Origin: Diphasiastrum complanatum
Lineage: Eukaryota; Streptophyta; Lycopodiopsida; Lycopodiales; Lycopodiaceae
Reading direction: 5' to 3'
DNA length: 64,000 nucleotides
NCBI GenBank assembly: GCA_029204225.1
Contig: CM055107.1
Span: 20,777,997-20,841,996 of the forward strand
Each line of letters opens with the position of its first letter. Position 1 is the first letter of the stretch. The notes beneath the pieces were generated by a model. It was not told the origin of the DNA and did not search any database. It saw only the letters and a list, made by a program, of their open reading frames with translations. The position numbers were made by a program, and so were the translations under genes. Shown here piece by piece: positions 1-12,700 of this stretch.

Positions 1-1079
1 ATTTTCACTGTTAAAAAATTTCGGCATTATTTGCTGGGATATGCATTGCATCAAAACTGGGAGCTTCAAGACTTTTACGTTCCAAGTCTCCAACTATGCT
101 CCTGAAGCTAGATAAACTTTATATCTATGATTGTTGGCTTCAGTTTCCAAGATGAGCTTCTGCACAAGACGAGAATTAAAAAAATTATGAGTTGAACCAT
201 TGTCCAATAAAATACTCACTTCTTGATCTTTAATTGTGCCAATTAAACGAAAAAGTTCATTAGGCAAGAAAGAAGTAGTACCAAAAGAACATTCACACTC
301 ACAATCAGTCAGGTTAATTTCCAAAGTCGTACCATTGCCTCCTGGGATTTCAATCATGTGAGCAGACCCTTTCTTCCTTTCTGGACAAAATTTCATCATA
401 TGTCCAGGCTTCTTACAGACAAAACATAAGTTTTCTCTTTTAGCCTTTTCCCAGGACATAGATTTCTTGAATCTCTTTCTCTTCGGCTTCCTGGGTTCCG
501 ATGTTGCTTGATCTAATAAAATATTTTGCTTGGTCTGGACCGCGCTTCTTAACCTTCTTGGTTTTCAAAGTGGTTGGAATTTGCGCAAATTGCTTCTTGG
601 ATGCCACCACAGTGGAATCATATGCTTTCGCAATCCGAAACGCATCCTCGAGGCTTTGAAGCACATTTCGCCTACATTCGTTCTGATAATCGACTGGCAA
701 ACCTAGGACAAACTACCAACTTTAGGTAGTAGTCCACGTCATCAACAACTATGAAAGCTTTTTTGAAAACTTCCGCAAACACATCCTAGATAGTTGGCTT
801 CACCGGTAAATCTTGCCACCACGATGACGCCTTGCAACGCAAGAACAGCACGACACTTTCAATTTTCTTCTCATTAGGAACACCGTGCAGATTGAAGTAA
901 CTACTCCACTTGGCCAGCCAGTCCTCGACGACCTCAAGTTTCTTCTTTTTCTTTTCGCCCGCATAAATCTCCGGTTGAAAACCGAGATTGGGTGAAGACA
1001 TCAATTTGACTTGATTCAAAAGAACCTCCATTTGCTGATCTCTCATCTGATTACGATTATTCATATCATTGAGTGCCAT
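1..1079 (-). mobile_element. Ty3/gypsy gag and protease region (5' part, runs off the left edge)
   Basis: Minus-strand reading gives three adjoining pieces in different frames. At 1079-786 is a retrotransposon Gag core: Glu-rich start, then the WLAKWSSYFNLHGV and SSWWQDL motifs typical of the plant Ty3 gag domain. At 700-440 is the Gag C-terminal part. At 459-94 is a CX2CX4HX4C zinc knuckle (CFVCKKPGHMMKFC) followed about 60 residues later by the aspartic protease site, here LLDNGSTHNFF. Plant Ty3 proteins normally read D-S-G-S-T at this site, so the Ser after the catalytic Asp is Asn here. The frame changes near 780 and 450 show a decayed copy. RT, RNase H and integrase would lie to the left of base 1. 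Confidence 0.85.
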
Positions 1080-2842
1080 TTGAAGTTTCTTCGGCCATCT
1101 CGATATATCTATCCTAGAAATTACTAAATTTAGTTAATATCTGATTAACTCATAGTGAAGACTAAAATTGATTCCAATATGGTCAAGTCACTATTATTAG
1201 TCAATTTCATAGACATTACAAAAAACTAGAAAAAACTAAAAATTTTGAGTTTTTGCACTTTTAAAAAAAAATTAAATTTTACGTTTTCTAAAAATTCATA
1301 AAAAATCACAATCAGTTATTAAGCAATCAAAATCGAAAATTCGATTCACTGTTCGATTCTTAATTTTACTCCATTAATGTCCATCAGACATGCAAGACAT
1401 GCGACATTAAACTAATTTTTTACTTTACGAAATTTCACATAAAAATTCAGTTCTACGGAAATTGTCAACTATAAAATCCAGTTTTGTATCTAACCGTCAA
1501 AGTACATGCGTATAATCACTCAAAACAGATCTAACAAACTCATGCATGTCAGAATCACTCAGAGAAACCACATGCAGACATTCCATGCGAGCACAGTACC
1601 TCAAAATAGGAAATTGTCATGCATGCAATCAGAACATTTGGAAATTTTACCAATTTCGCTCACAAAATTGCAAAACTTCAGATGCTCATATCTTTGGCTA
1701 CAGGACACCAAATTGGGTGTTGTAATGCTCAGTACAGAGGAGACTCAGTGCACAAGACACTTGCCATGTCAGCCTGCCACCTAGGACTCACACGTGCGAG
1801 TTCAGAACAGCCAATTAAGCTGTAGGAGGGCACACTTTTTCAAGACCAATTTGTCAAAAAACATGCAAACACTCAACCAGGCCTAAAAGTAATGATCCAA
1901 ACAGTCTTAAATGGTCTCTAAGACTTCCACGAAGCCTTCATACAGATCCTATGAAGTAGTATGGGCTGAGAACCATGAATTCTTGGTTTCTAGAAGTCAA
2001 AATTGCTAGAAACTTGATGGAATTGAAACATAAGCCTCTACTCATCAATTTACAGGTCTGATAGCTTGCTGGGAAGGTAAAAGGAATACAAATCATGCTG
2101 GAAAAAATCTAGATTGATCTCGTATGGATTTAGAGAAATCCATCCCCCAAAATTCACCAAAATTGGTCAAATTTTGGCACTTTTTGACTTCCTACAAACC
2201 CAATTGCTGGAATTTTTGGCTCTAAATTCTAGGACAGTTTCAAAATACTATGATTCATCTTTTTCCAGCTTCAATTGATGTTCAACAACCTCCTACCATC
2301 CAATTTCATGAAAAAACAAGCAAAAATCATGAATTTTAGCCCTTTCTAGGTTTTTTCACCATGCACAATTGGAAAGATATGGCAAGAACGTTTTCCAAAT
2401 CCACATGCAATCCAAAATACAGTGTTACAACCAATCAATTGATCTGATCTTGTTGGATTTTGAATTCTACCCTCCATTTTGTGCCAAAAACATGGAAAAC
2501 AAACCAAGGCCACAAAAGAGCCTAGAATCCAAATACATGGGAAGATCCAACATGCAAACTGAATTTCAACTACTTCAAAGTGAATTAACTTGCTGGAAAT
2601 TTCAGATCCTTCACTAGTTTTGAGCTACACATGCTAAAACTCCAAAAAAAAGACACCAAAATTGATTTCCTAGCACAATTCTCCATAAACTACAATGAAT
2701 TTGAGAGAGATATGGAACATGCAATTTGAATTTGGGAAGATCCACCAACTTGCAACCTTGCTCCTCTACTTGGATGAGAATACTAGTTGAATACCACCAA
2801 GCTCCAAATGAAAAGCACCATCTCTCCAAGCTTGTAAGCCTT
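1080..2842 (-). other. Long untranslated leader of the Ty3 element
   Basis: About 1.76 kb between the primer binding site and the Gag start. It is AT-rich, has only short ORFs, and no protein family was recognised on either strand. A leader this long is unusual, and a decayed insertion inside it is possible but not visible to me. Confidence 0.5.
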
Positions 2843-2854
2843 GCTCTGATACCA
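2843..2854 (-). promoter_or_regulatory. tRNA-iMet primer binding site of the Ty3 element
   Basis: On the minus strand this reads TGGTATCAGAGC, the standard plant LTR-retrotransposon sequence complementary to the 3' end of initiator tRNA-Met. It lies just inside the presumed 5' LTR and fixes the element's orientation as leftward. Confidence 0.85.
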
Positions 2855-2856
2855 CT

Positions 2857-3377
2857 ATAAGGGAAGCTCCTTAGATCTTGCTTACAAATCCTAAACACAA
2901 AAGGATAACACACCGTGGAGAAACCACCCAACCAAGTAGAAGCATCCAATCAATCTCTAAAAGCCTCACCTCCAAGCCAAGAAACAAGAAGCATGAATGT
3001 AGAGTGAGAGCCTGGAAATGAATCAAGAACCATGATGAGGAGTAGGGGGAGTTTGGACCTCTTATATAGAGCCAAAAGCATCCTGAGCATATAGCCATGC
3101 ATAGCCCTATGTTCCCTATACATAGATTCACCTAGAATAGAGTCCTATGCATGGACCAACTATTCATAGAATTGCTATTGATAACTCTACACATGCATAC
3201 ACTGTCTCATACCTTGTCTAAACTCCATTTAGTGTGTTCTGGGCTTCACAAGGATATTAGTTACTTTCGGGTCACCTCCAGTATGACGTGGCATAACTAA
3301 CAACTTGTTTCACTGAAGTACCATGTATCCAAGACTAGGAGTATATTGTATCCTATGTATTGGTCATGGACATAGCA
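2857..3377 (-). repeat. 5' LTR of the Ty3 element
   Basis: The stretch to the right of the PBS reads, on the minus strand, from TGCTATGTCCATG (start about 3377) to the PBS border. The start resembles the LTR start of another Ty3 remnant at 37,975 (TGTTATGTCCATG), and both share a TTAGTTATGCxACGTCAT block further in. A TATA box, TCTATATAAG, lies on the minus strand at 3070-3061. The exact inner border is uncertain because I do not see a clean CA before the PBS. No second LTR is in the window. Confidence 0.65.

Positions 3378-4428
<1,051 letters not shown>

Positions 4429-4515
<87 letters not shown>
4429..4515. repeat. (AT)n microsatellite
   Basis: About 87 bp of nearly pure AT. It directly follows the tandem motif GTGCAACTATGATAT and precedes the first arm of the inverted-repeat complex. 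Confidence 0.95.
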
Positions 4516-4518
<3 letters not shown>

Positions 4519-4669
4519 TGAGCCATTATTTCCTTGCTATTTGTTAGCTTAAATGATCTTACAGGAATGGACAGTTGAGATTGAATGAAGGGACTTGCAC
4601 TACCTAGTTCACAATATCCAAGCTTAATTTTGTTCTGACCGATATCATAAGAACAATAATGTATGTATG

Positions 4670-4704
<35 letters not shown>

Positions 4705-4838
4705 TACAACAATACCCAAGTAGATATTCAGAAGAACAGGAAAACAATATTTCATTTTAGAATCACATCCTACATGATAAGAAAATGAATGTGATACAAG
4801 TTGGAAACAAATCAAAAATTGCATAGATATCGAAATGT

Positions 4839-4953
<115 letters not shown>

Positions 4954-5289
4954 GATTGATTTAACACGATGGAAAAAACAGAAGAAAAACACTTCAAGAA
5001 AAAAAATAGGATAAAAAACAACAAGAACATGCATCAAATTATAGCAAACATTCAATAATCATTGATAGCATGCACAAATTGTTGGTAATCAAGCAACAAT
5101 ATGCATTGAAATTTCATATCAAATTTATAAGAGAAATTTACACAAAGAACACTTCGATATCTATGCAATTTTTTATTTGTTTCCAACTTGTATCACATTC
5201 ATTTTCTTATCATGTAGGATGTGATTCTAAAATGAAATATTGTTTTCTTGTCCTTCTGAATATCTACTTGGGTATTGTTGTAATATGTG

Positions 5290-5434
<145 letters not shown>

Positions 5435-6076
5435 TATTTATGATATCGGTCAGAACAAAATTAAGCTTGGATATTGTGAACTAGGTAGTGCAAGTCCCTT
5501 CATTCAATCTCAACTGTCCATTCATGTAAGATCATTTAAGCTAACAAATAGCAACAATAGTCATTGATAGCATGCACAAATTGTTGGTAATCAAGCAACA
5601 ATATGCATTGAAATTTCATCTCAAATTTATAAGAGAAATTTACACAAAGAACATTTTGATATCTATGCAATTTTTGATTTGTTTCCAATCTCAATTGTCC
5701 ATTCATGTAAGATACATTTAAGCTAGTATATATATATTCACACACATTACAACAATACCCAAGTAGACATTCAGAAGAACAGGAAAACAATATTTCATTT
5801 TAGAATCACATCCTACATGATAAGAAAATGAATGTGATACAAGTTGGAAACAAATAAAAAATTGCATAGATATCGAAATGTTCTTTGTGTAAATTTCTCT
5901 TATAAACTTGAGATGAAATTTCAATGCATATTGTTGCTTGATTACCAACACGTTGTGCATGCTATCAATGATTATTGAATGTTTGCTATAATTTGATGCA
6001 TGTTCTTGTTGTTTTTTATCCTATTTTTTTCCTTGAAGTGTTTTTCTTCTGTTTTTTCCATTGTGTTAAATCGATC

Positions 6077-6079
<3 letters not shown>

Positions 6080-6146
<67 letters not shown>
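6080..6146. repeat. (GA)n microsatellite
   Basis: About 66 bp of GA closing the inverted-repeat complex on the right. It is not followed by the LINE 3'-end motif seen at other GA tracts of the window. Confidence 0.95.
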
Positions 6147-6148
<2 letters not shown>

Positions 6149-6149
<1 letters not shown>

Positions 6150-6845
6150 GAGGCCCAGAGAAATTTTTTGGGTCTGAGGTTAGAAATTAAGATTTTGGTG
6201 CAACATTTGTAGTTAGAAAATACATGAACAATATGTTGTTATTCACTAAAAAAGCTCAATCTAGAAGGAAAGAGCACATGGATAGAGATGGAGAGAGCCT
6301 GCAAGTGGGGGTAGAGAGAGAGTGACATGTATATATGGTGGAAAGATCACTCTAAAATGATCAAAGCTCCCTGGAAACCCATCTCCCCTTTTTCACATGT
6401 CCTAATGAGAGGATATCACAATTTCTTTAGAAAGGGCACTTGATTTTGCCGGGCGGCGCCAAGGCGGGTCCCAGGCGGGCAGGCACCGGGGCAAGGCGGC
6501 GGCGAGCAGCAGCAGAAGCAGGCCGGGGTGCCCAAGCAATGGGGTCAGGTGGCACAAACGCCCTACTGGGAGGCCGAGGCAGCGGGCTGTGGCGCCAGGC
6601 AGCGTGCCTTTCAAACACACACATGTGAGTCTATGGGGAGTTTGTTAATATATCTCCTCCCCATAGTCTCACATGAATGCTTATGGGACAAAGATTGGCT
6701 GCCTGGAGATGTGGCGTCCGGGCAGCCGATTTTCAAAAAAAAACAAACAAACTTGTGGTCAGGTGGTCAAGGAGGGCACGGGGGCCAAAGGGCCACCGAT
6801 GCGAGCCCCCCACCCCACCCCACCCCACCCCCCTTATTCTGGATT
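6149..6845. other. Non-coding stretch with a GC-rich part
   Basis: From 6149 to 6440 I see nothing beyond short GA runs. From 6445 to 6610 the sequence is strongly GC-rich (GGCGG, GCAGCAGCAG) and continues after a hairpin to a (CCCCA)n-like run at 6806-6832. Open frames here are low-complexity Ala/Gly/Pro/Arg and match no family I know. It could be a transposon remnant or distal promoter sequence of the ABC transporter gene. Confidence 0.5.
6622..6675. repeat. Short inverted repeat (hairpin)
   Basis: ATGTGAGTCTATGGGGAG on the left is answered after an AT-rich loop by CTCCCCATAGTCTCACAT on the right. The 18-bp arms have one mismatch and could form a stem-loop in DNA or RNA. Confidence 0.7.
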
Positions 6846-7604
6846 GTTTCCAACTGGCATTTACGACTGGTGGCTAGCATCCAAGCACGCGACCTGAAAT
6901 ATACAGTGCCACTAAAGTGCTTCTCTCTTTTTCTCTCTCTCTCGTCTCTTCTTGCCGTTTGTGTCGCGTGTATCTCTATCTTTCCTATTTTCATCGGTTT
7001 TCTTGTATGTTTTTCTTTCTTTCGCTATCTGCTGGCGAGAGAGCAACGTAGTATAGTATGGAATCCCGTTTTTGATAGAAACTACGAGAAGCAGCATAAA
7101 GTCTGGTGAACTGGATTTGTAGCTAGTCCCCATCAAGGCTATGCGTAGAATGCTGATTGGCTAGATTATAATGATCTAGTCATCTTATGTTGATGCAGTT
7201 GACTAATAATTGGTTGGTTTCGTATATTGTAGAATTGTCCAGATCATGGACGTGAATTCCTGACAAGGCATGACCTCCGCCTTCTGGAAGCTGAATCTGG
7301 GAAGCTGCAACCTTTTTGCTTACGCGTGGGTGTACACGTATATGCTTTTTGAATCATACAACCGGTGGGGTTCGGTGCGCACGTATATGTTTTCTGGTAT
7401 TGATAGACACTTGAAAGTCGTGTATATATGGAATCAGCTCAAGCACAACGCCTGTTGCTGCTACTGATGCTGCACCCTTCTTTTGAGGCTGGTGTTGTCG
7501 TCCAGCTCCAGCTTTGCAACATTGGATGACCATGCACCAGGAACCACATTGGTGCAGCATTTGGCCTTGTTTCTTCTGCAGCAAGTGAAAAATCCATCAT
7601 CAAA
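6846..7604 (+). promoter_or_regulatory. Upstream region of the ABCG gene with a candidate TATA box
   Basis: A CT-rich run at 6920-6955 (TCTCTCTTTTTCTCTCTCTC) and a TGTATATATG candidate TATA box at 7421-7430 precede the start codon at 7605. A transcript starting near 7455 would have a leader of about 150 nt. No upstream exon can be recognised. The TATA assignment is a guess from position and consensus. Confidence 0.35.
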
Positions 7605-8742
7605 ATGGCGTTTGCACCAATAGAAGGTGAATTGTGGGGCGACAGGAGATCGGTGAGCTCCGGGACATGGGAAGAGTCCGTCTTTGCTCGATCATCCGGT
7701 AGTCGCGTAGAAGAGGATGACGAAGAAGCGCTGAAATGGGCCGCTTTAGAGAAGCTCTCTACCTACAACCGGTTAAGGACGTCTATTCTTGCAAATATTG
7801 CAGAGAATGGAAAAGTTGTCAACGAGGAGATTGATGTCACCAAACTCGGCTTCCAAGATAGGCAGCAAATTATTCGCAAGATATTGAATGTCACAGAAGA
7901 AGATAACGAGCGCTTCCTGATAAAGCTTCGACAGAGAATAGACAAGTATCACTCCCTCATTTTTAGACGTCTTCACATTCATTGAATTATTTGCACGATA
8001 CTATCATCCCAGAAGCTGAGATACGTAGTTTTGTCAGTAGAAACAGTTCTTATTGCATGTGTTGCTTCTTTCCTATAAAACATATAACTGATAGAACTGT
8101 GGAATATGTGTCGTTTATAATTGTTTGGTTAATAGCAAGTTTTCATTTGCAAGTGGAGCATGCGATCTTACCTACCAAGCTTTAGCTGGAATGCAATCAA
8201 ATAGTTGTTTTAGTTTTGTCCCAGAAGCTGCTAAGATACAATAAGTTCTATCAGTCCTGCAAATAGTCTGTATTCGCTGCTCCTGTTGCTTCTTACCCGT
8301 GTTACAAAAGGCATAGTAAAGTGAAAGATCGATGCAATGTTTGGCTTAGTTGGTAGCTTGGCATCCAAGGTCTTTTAGGAAGGTCTCTTTTTTGTTCCCA
8401 AGTTCGAGCCTCGACCATGTTCGAGCCTCCCGTTGAAAACCAAGAAGCATAGTAAATTAGTGACAGGCATCACTAGAAGAAGTGCTATTGTCTGGCCTTT
8501 CCGTAGTAGAACATGTGATCGTTGTCAGCATTCAGATTGTGCAGTTATGAAGGGTGGGTTTAGAGTCTAGACTCTACACTGTAGTGATGTACGCAAGTTA
8601 TGTTGGGTGTTGGTGTGGCAGGGTTGGCATAGAGCTACCGAGGATCGAAGTGCGGTTTGAGCATCTTAATGTCGATGCGGACGTTTATGTTGGGAAAAGA
8701 GCTCTACCTACACTTCCCAACTTTATCATCAACATTTGTGAG
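7605..8742 (+). CDS. ABCG: ABCG exons 1-2: N-terminal cytosolic domain
   Basis: Residues 1-154. The PDR N-terminal signatures are [13 protein letters not shown], then an acidic [16 protein letters not shown] block, YNRLRTSIL, and across the splice [19 protein letters not shown]. Exon 1 ends GACAA|GTATCA at 7945 and exon 2 starts CAG|GGTTGG at 8622, restoring the Lys codon AAG. Exon 2 ends in FIINICE before GTGTGTAC at 8743. The next exon is 15.3 kb away. Confidence 0.92.
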
Positions 8743-9662
8743 GTGTGTACATTCATATTCATCTCTATCAGTGTTGAAATTTGCTCTTCATGCTTTATTT
8801 CCATAACGTCTTTCACAATGTTGATAGGACTCACTCACATAGAAGTTGCCTAAAGCTCATAGGACTTTTTATGTTAAATTCCAGGTAAAGCATTTACTAA
8901 ACCAAATTGGAGGCTTTAGTCTAGAATCTAGATGGATCATGGCCAATGGCTCTACAAGTTATTCAAATTCCATGCAGCCCATACCAAGAACAAGACACAT
9001 GAAGGCTAAATTTTGAGACTTTGAAAATTCGGAAGTTGAAAAGTCTAATTTAAATTGGAAAATTTATTGGACGGATAATTCTTAGTAAGTTGGAAGTTGG
9101 CAATTTGGCCCATTGTTCAAACTTCAAACTTTGGGCCAAACTCTTGAGAAGCCCCAAGTGAAAATTTTGTCTTTGAGTTTGAAGTTTGTGAATCTCAATT
9201 TCCAATATCATTGTATTGAGTATTAAGTTATAAATCTTGGAACTTGCAAAGAGTCAACTTATAAGTTTCAAGGATGTATTATGTACCTATTACAACTTAT
9301 ACAAGTAACTTAACTGAAGAAGTATAACATAAATTCAGCTTGTCATATTGACGGTTTTATACAAATTATGCACTTCAGTGTTGTTGGCCAAAATTACAAG
9401 GGCCCACTCGTCATATGCCTTCAAATTAACCTTTGAAGGACATGACAGGCGTGAAATTTCAACACTAGTCTCCGTGCTACCAATGTGAGCGTGCACACAT
9501 GAGAGATACTATTATCATACCTCCATGGGAAAGAGTTGTACCTACAATCACCAACCTTTGTCATCAACAATGAACATATGTGAATTGTTTACATGTGTGT
9601 GTTTGTGCGCGTGCGCGCGCGAGTGTGTGTGTGTGTGTGTGTCTGTCTGTGAGTGAGTGAGT

Positions 9663-9725
<63 letters not shown>

Positions 9726-12700
9726 AAGATTTATTAATGTCTCTTCCATGCCAGTAGGCATATAAGACGAAAAAGTACATATCAAGTGTGTGGTACAACG
9801 GGAGCATATGAAACGTCTCCATAACAGAAAAGAATTTCAAAAGCATATTACTACAACTGCAATGAGAGAGAGAGAGAGAGATTTTGATTGATTATTTAAT
9901 TAATGCAAGCTATGTTTGACCATGCCCATGCCCTCTTGGATGCTAGATGTGAGTCAAAATGCTACTTCAAAACTTTTTAATGGATGGCAAAAATTGAATG
10001 CTCATAAAAGTATCCAACAGTGGTAGGCTTGAAATCCTAGTGTGCCTTTGAAATGCAATCAAGACAGGTGAGCACTGAGTAGGGCCTCGTCTTTTAAAGA
10101 TCATTGAGTTTCGTTCAATTTTTCAAAGTTTTGAAGTGTCTAGACCATTGACCTCTGACTAAAAGCTTTTCGCACGTACTTAACGTTCAAGTGGTGAGGC
10201 ATAAAATATAATGTCCCTTTAAGTAATATATAGTGAGGGACGCAACTTTTATTATTTAAGGTCAATTGTACAAGCAAAAACAAGAAAATCGCTACCTATG
10301 AATGATCAATCTTTACTCTTTGAAAACAAGAACTAGTTTTTAATAATGTTAGCTTAGTGTCGGATGGAAACATTCCATGATATCAAAACTTCTATGATAT
10401 AAGGTCTACTAGCATCCATTGAAAACAATGCAAAAAATTATGATAGTCACTTGTAAGTTGTACAAAATTATGTCTAATTTTGATATCTCTATAACTAGTT
10501 GGACATAAGAGAAGGACATGCTCTTCATCTTCAACTTTGGAGAACCCACATACTTGTCGGTCTTTTCTTTGTATATTAGCCCACCTTTCTTGCTTGACTT
10601 GTAATTCATTTGAGCTAGTTCTCATACTGTAGAGCAACATTCTCTCAAATAAAGAAATCATTACTTGTATATAAGGATCGGCTTTCAAAATGTTTCTGTG
10701 AAAACTCTCAGCAAATACAAAAGCGTTTTGTACAATAATAGCTTGGTGTCAAAAACACAAACTTCATATTCTACCTTGCTTGCTAAAACTGGGATATATC
10801 TAGAACAAATTCATAGAAAAGGTTATATATAAAAAAAATTGAATCCACTGGATGAATACCCCAACATTCTTAGTCATCAAGGATGATTCTAAGGATTGTA
10901 CAAAGATTTAGTTCCACAAACCATAATCCATTGTATATTCGAGCTATACAAATGTATCTCCGAATGTATTCAACAAGCAATAAATTGTTCTTGTGGTGCG
11001 CTTTTCAGCACACTTGTTCCACCTATGGTTATCCTCCAATTCGATATCGAGACATTGTAGGACTAAAATATTTGAAATATATATCTTGAAAATTTTAACA
11101 TTTTTGCACATGACAATTGGTCTTCTCCATATTGATTTGCATCCTTGTAATTTTTAGACTTTTTTTGCAAGGTGTCAAGTTGTTTCCACAATCTGTTGGA
11201 GCTTTTGTTGATCAAAACAACATCATCAGAGAACATTTATAGGAGAACAATATATATTTTCCATTGTCGACTCCATATTCTAAACATTGCTTCGATAATT
11301 TCCATTGAATACATCCATATTTTTTCTATTTTGTGGAATATCGACATGGTTGAGAAGATCATGGGCTCGAACCTTTGCTTGTGGGTAGTGGACAAGGCTT
11401 TTGCTTGTCATTGATCACCTTCGTACTCGATTTTTTGGCCTCCTTTTGATCCCACTCATGAGCTTGGACGTAATTTTTCTAGCATCTTTGTACCAAAAGT
11501 TACGAAGTCGAGCACCTCTATAGTACTTTCTATGTGCAAAGCATTTTGCAGCCACCTTAACCACTGTTAGAAATAAATGACTATGCTAAAGTTAATCCAT
11601 AGGTTACTTTGACCCAAAAGGTCGAGATTTGTGTAACCATGGGTATTAGTTATTTAGGCCATGTTAAGTTTGTCTTAATTTCAGTTGGAACCAATTTTGG
11701 TCATGTAGTAACTCGTCGGTCCTTAGGGGTCTAATTTTGTTAAGGGGCCCTATCTTGACTTTTGGGGGTGCCCTACATTTAGTAAATGGTTAAGCTTAGG
11801 GTTTGTTGGCACTTGGCCACATCCAGGTAGAGTACTTGTATGCTCATTGTGTATACCATTTTTACATATGCTAAGCATTGCTCTCCATTTTTCTACTTGC
11901 ATTATTGCTTTCTCTCTCCCCTTGAGGGCGCCTATCCCCTTCCCTCATTTGTCTTGTGGAGATTGTTTGATAGTTAGATCTTGGTGCCTTGGCTCTTGTT
12001 TTCCTTCATGGTATCAGAGCAACCGGATCTGTAGCAAGCTTGTATGTTGGCGCCCTACCAAAAGAGGAGCGCTACTCTACTTTGTGATCTGAAAATTCAG
12101 CATCCTGTTGATTTTGCCAAGTGGAGTTTGGATCAGATTTTTTGTCCAAGGATGAGCAAAAGCCCATTGAAGGTCAAAATGTTAACACTCAAAAGAAGAA
12201 AGGGAAGTGCCATTATTGCAAGAAGTATGGTCACTTCATCAAGGATTGTAAGAAGAAGCTTGCGAAAGAGGAGAGTAAAGGAATTGATACTAGTGTTTCA
12301 CTTGCTACTTTGGAGCAAGAGCTTGAAGCTAGTGATGATCTCTTCAACCACTATGCTTTTGTGTCTAATATCGCTTCTACTAGTACTTTTACATCTATGA
12401 GGAATTCAGGTTCTGTTCACAATCATTGGAGTTGGCTGAATTGTGGCATGCAAGGTTTGGGAATCTCAACTTTGCAAGTTTAAAAAAGTTGAAGACATTT
12501 AATATTGTAAAAGATATTCCTATTATTGAGCAGCCGGAAGGGCATGTATGCGAGGGGTGCATACTTGGAACCTTTTCCAATTGATGGAACTATAAGGGTT
12601 CTTAATAAATTTGATTTGGTTTATAGTGATGTTTGTGGTCCAATGAGGACCGAATCCATTGGAAAATGCATCTATTTTGTGACTTTTATTGATGACTTTT

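Noticed and set aside
6528-7109. Plus-strand ORF of 193 codons
   Set aside because: Low-complexity, GC-rich then CT-rich text with no family resemblance; it overlaps the probable promoter of the ABCG gene.
8342-8427. A tRNA gene
   Set aside because: A and B boxes are present but the spacing is too long and no cloverleaf or anticodon stem can be drawn.
12044-12400. Alternative 118-codon frame in the copia element
   Set aside because: Wrong frame; the overlapping frame carries the zinc knuckle.
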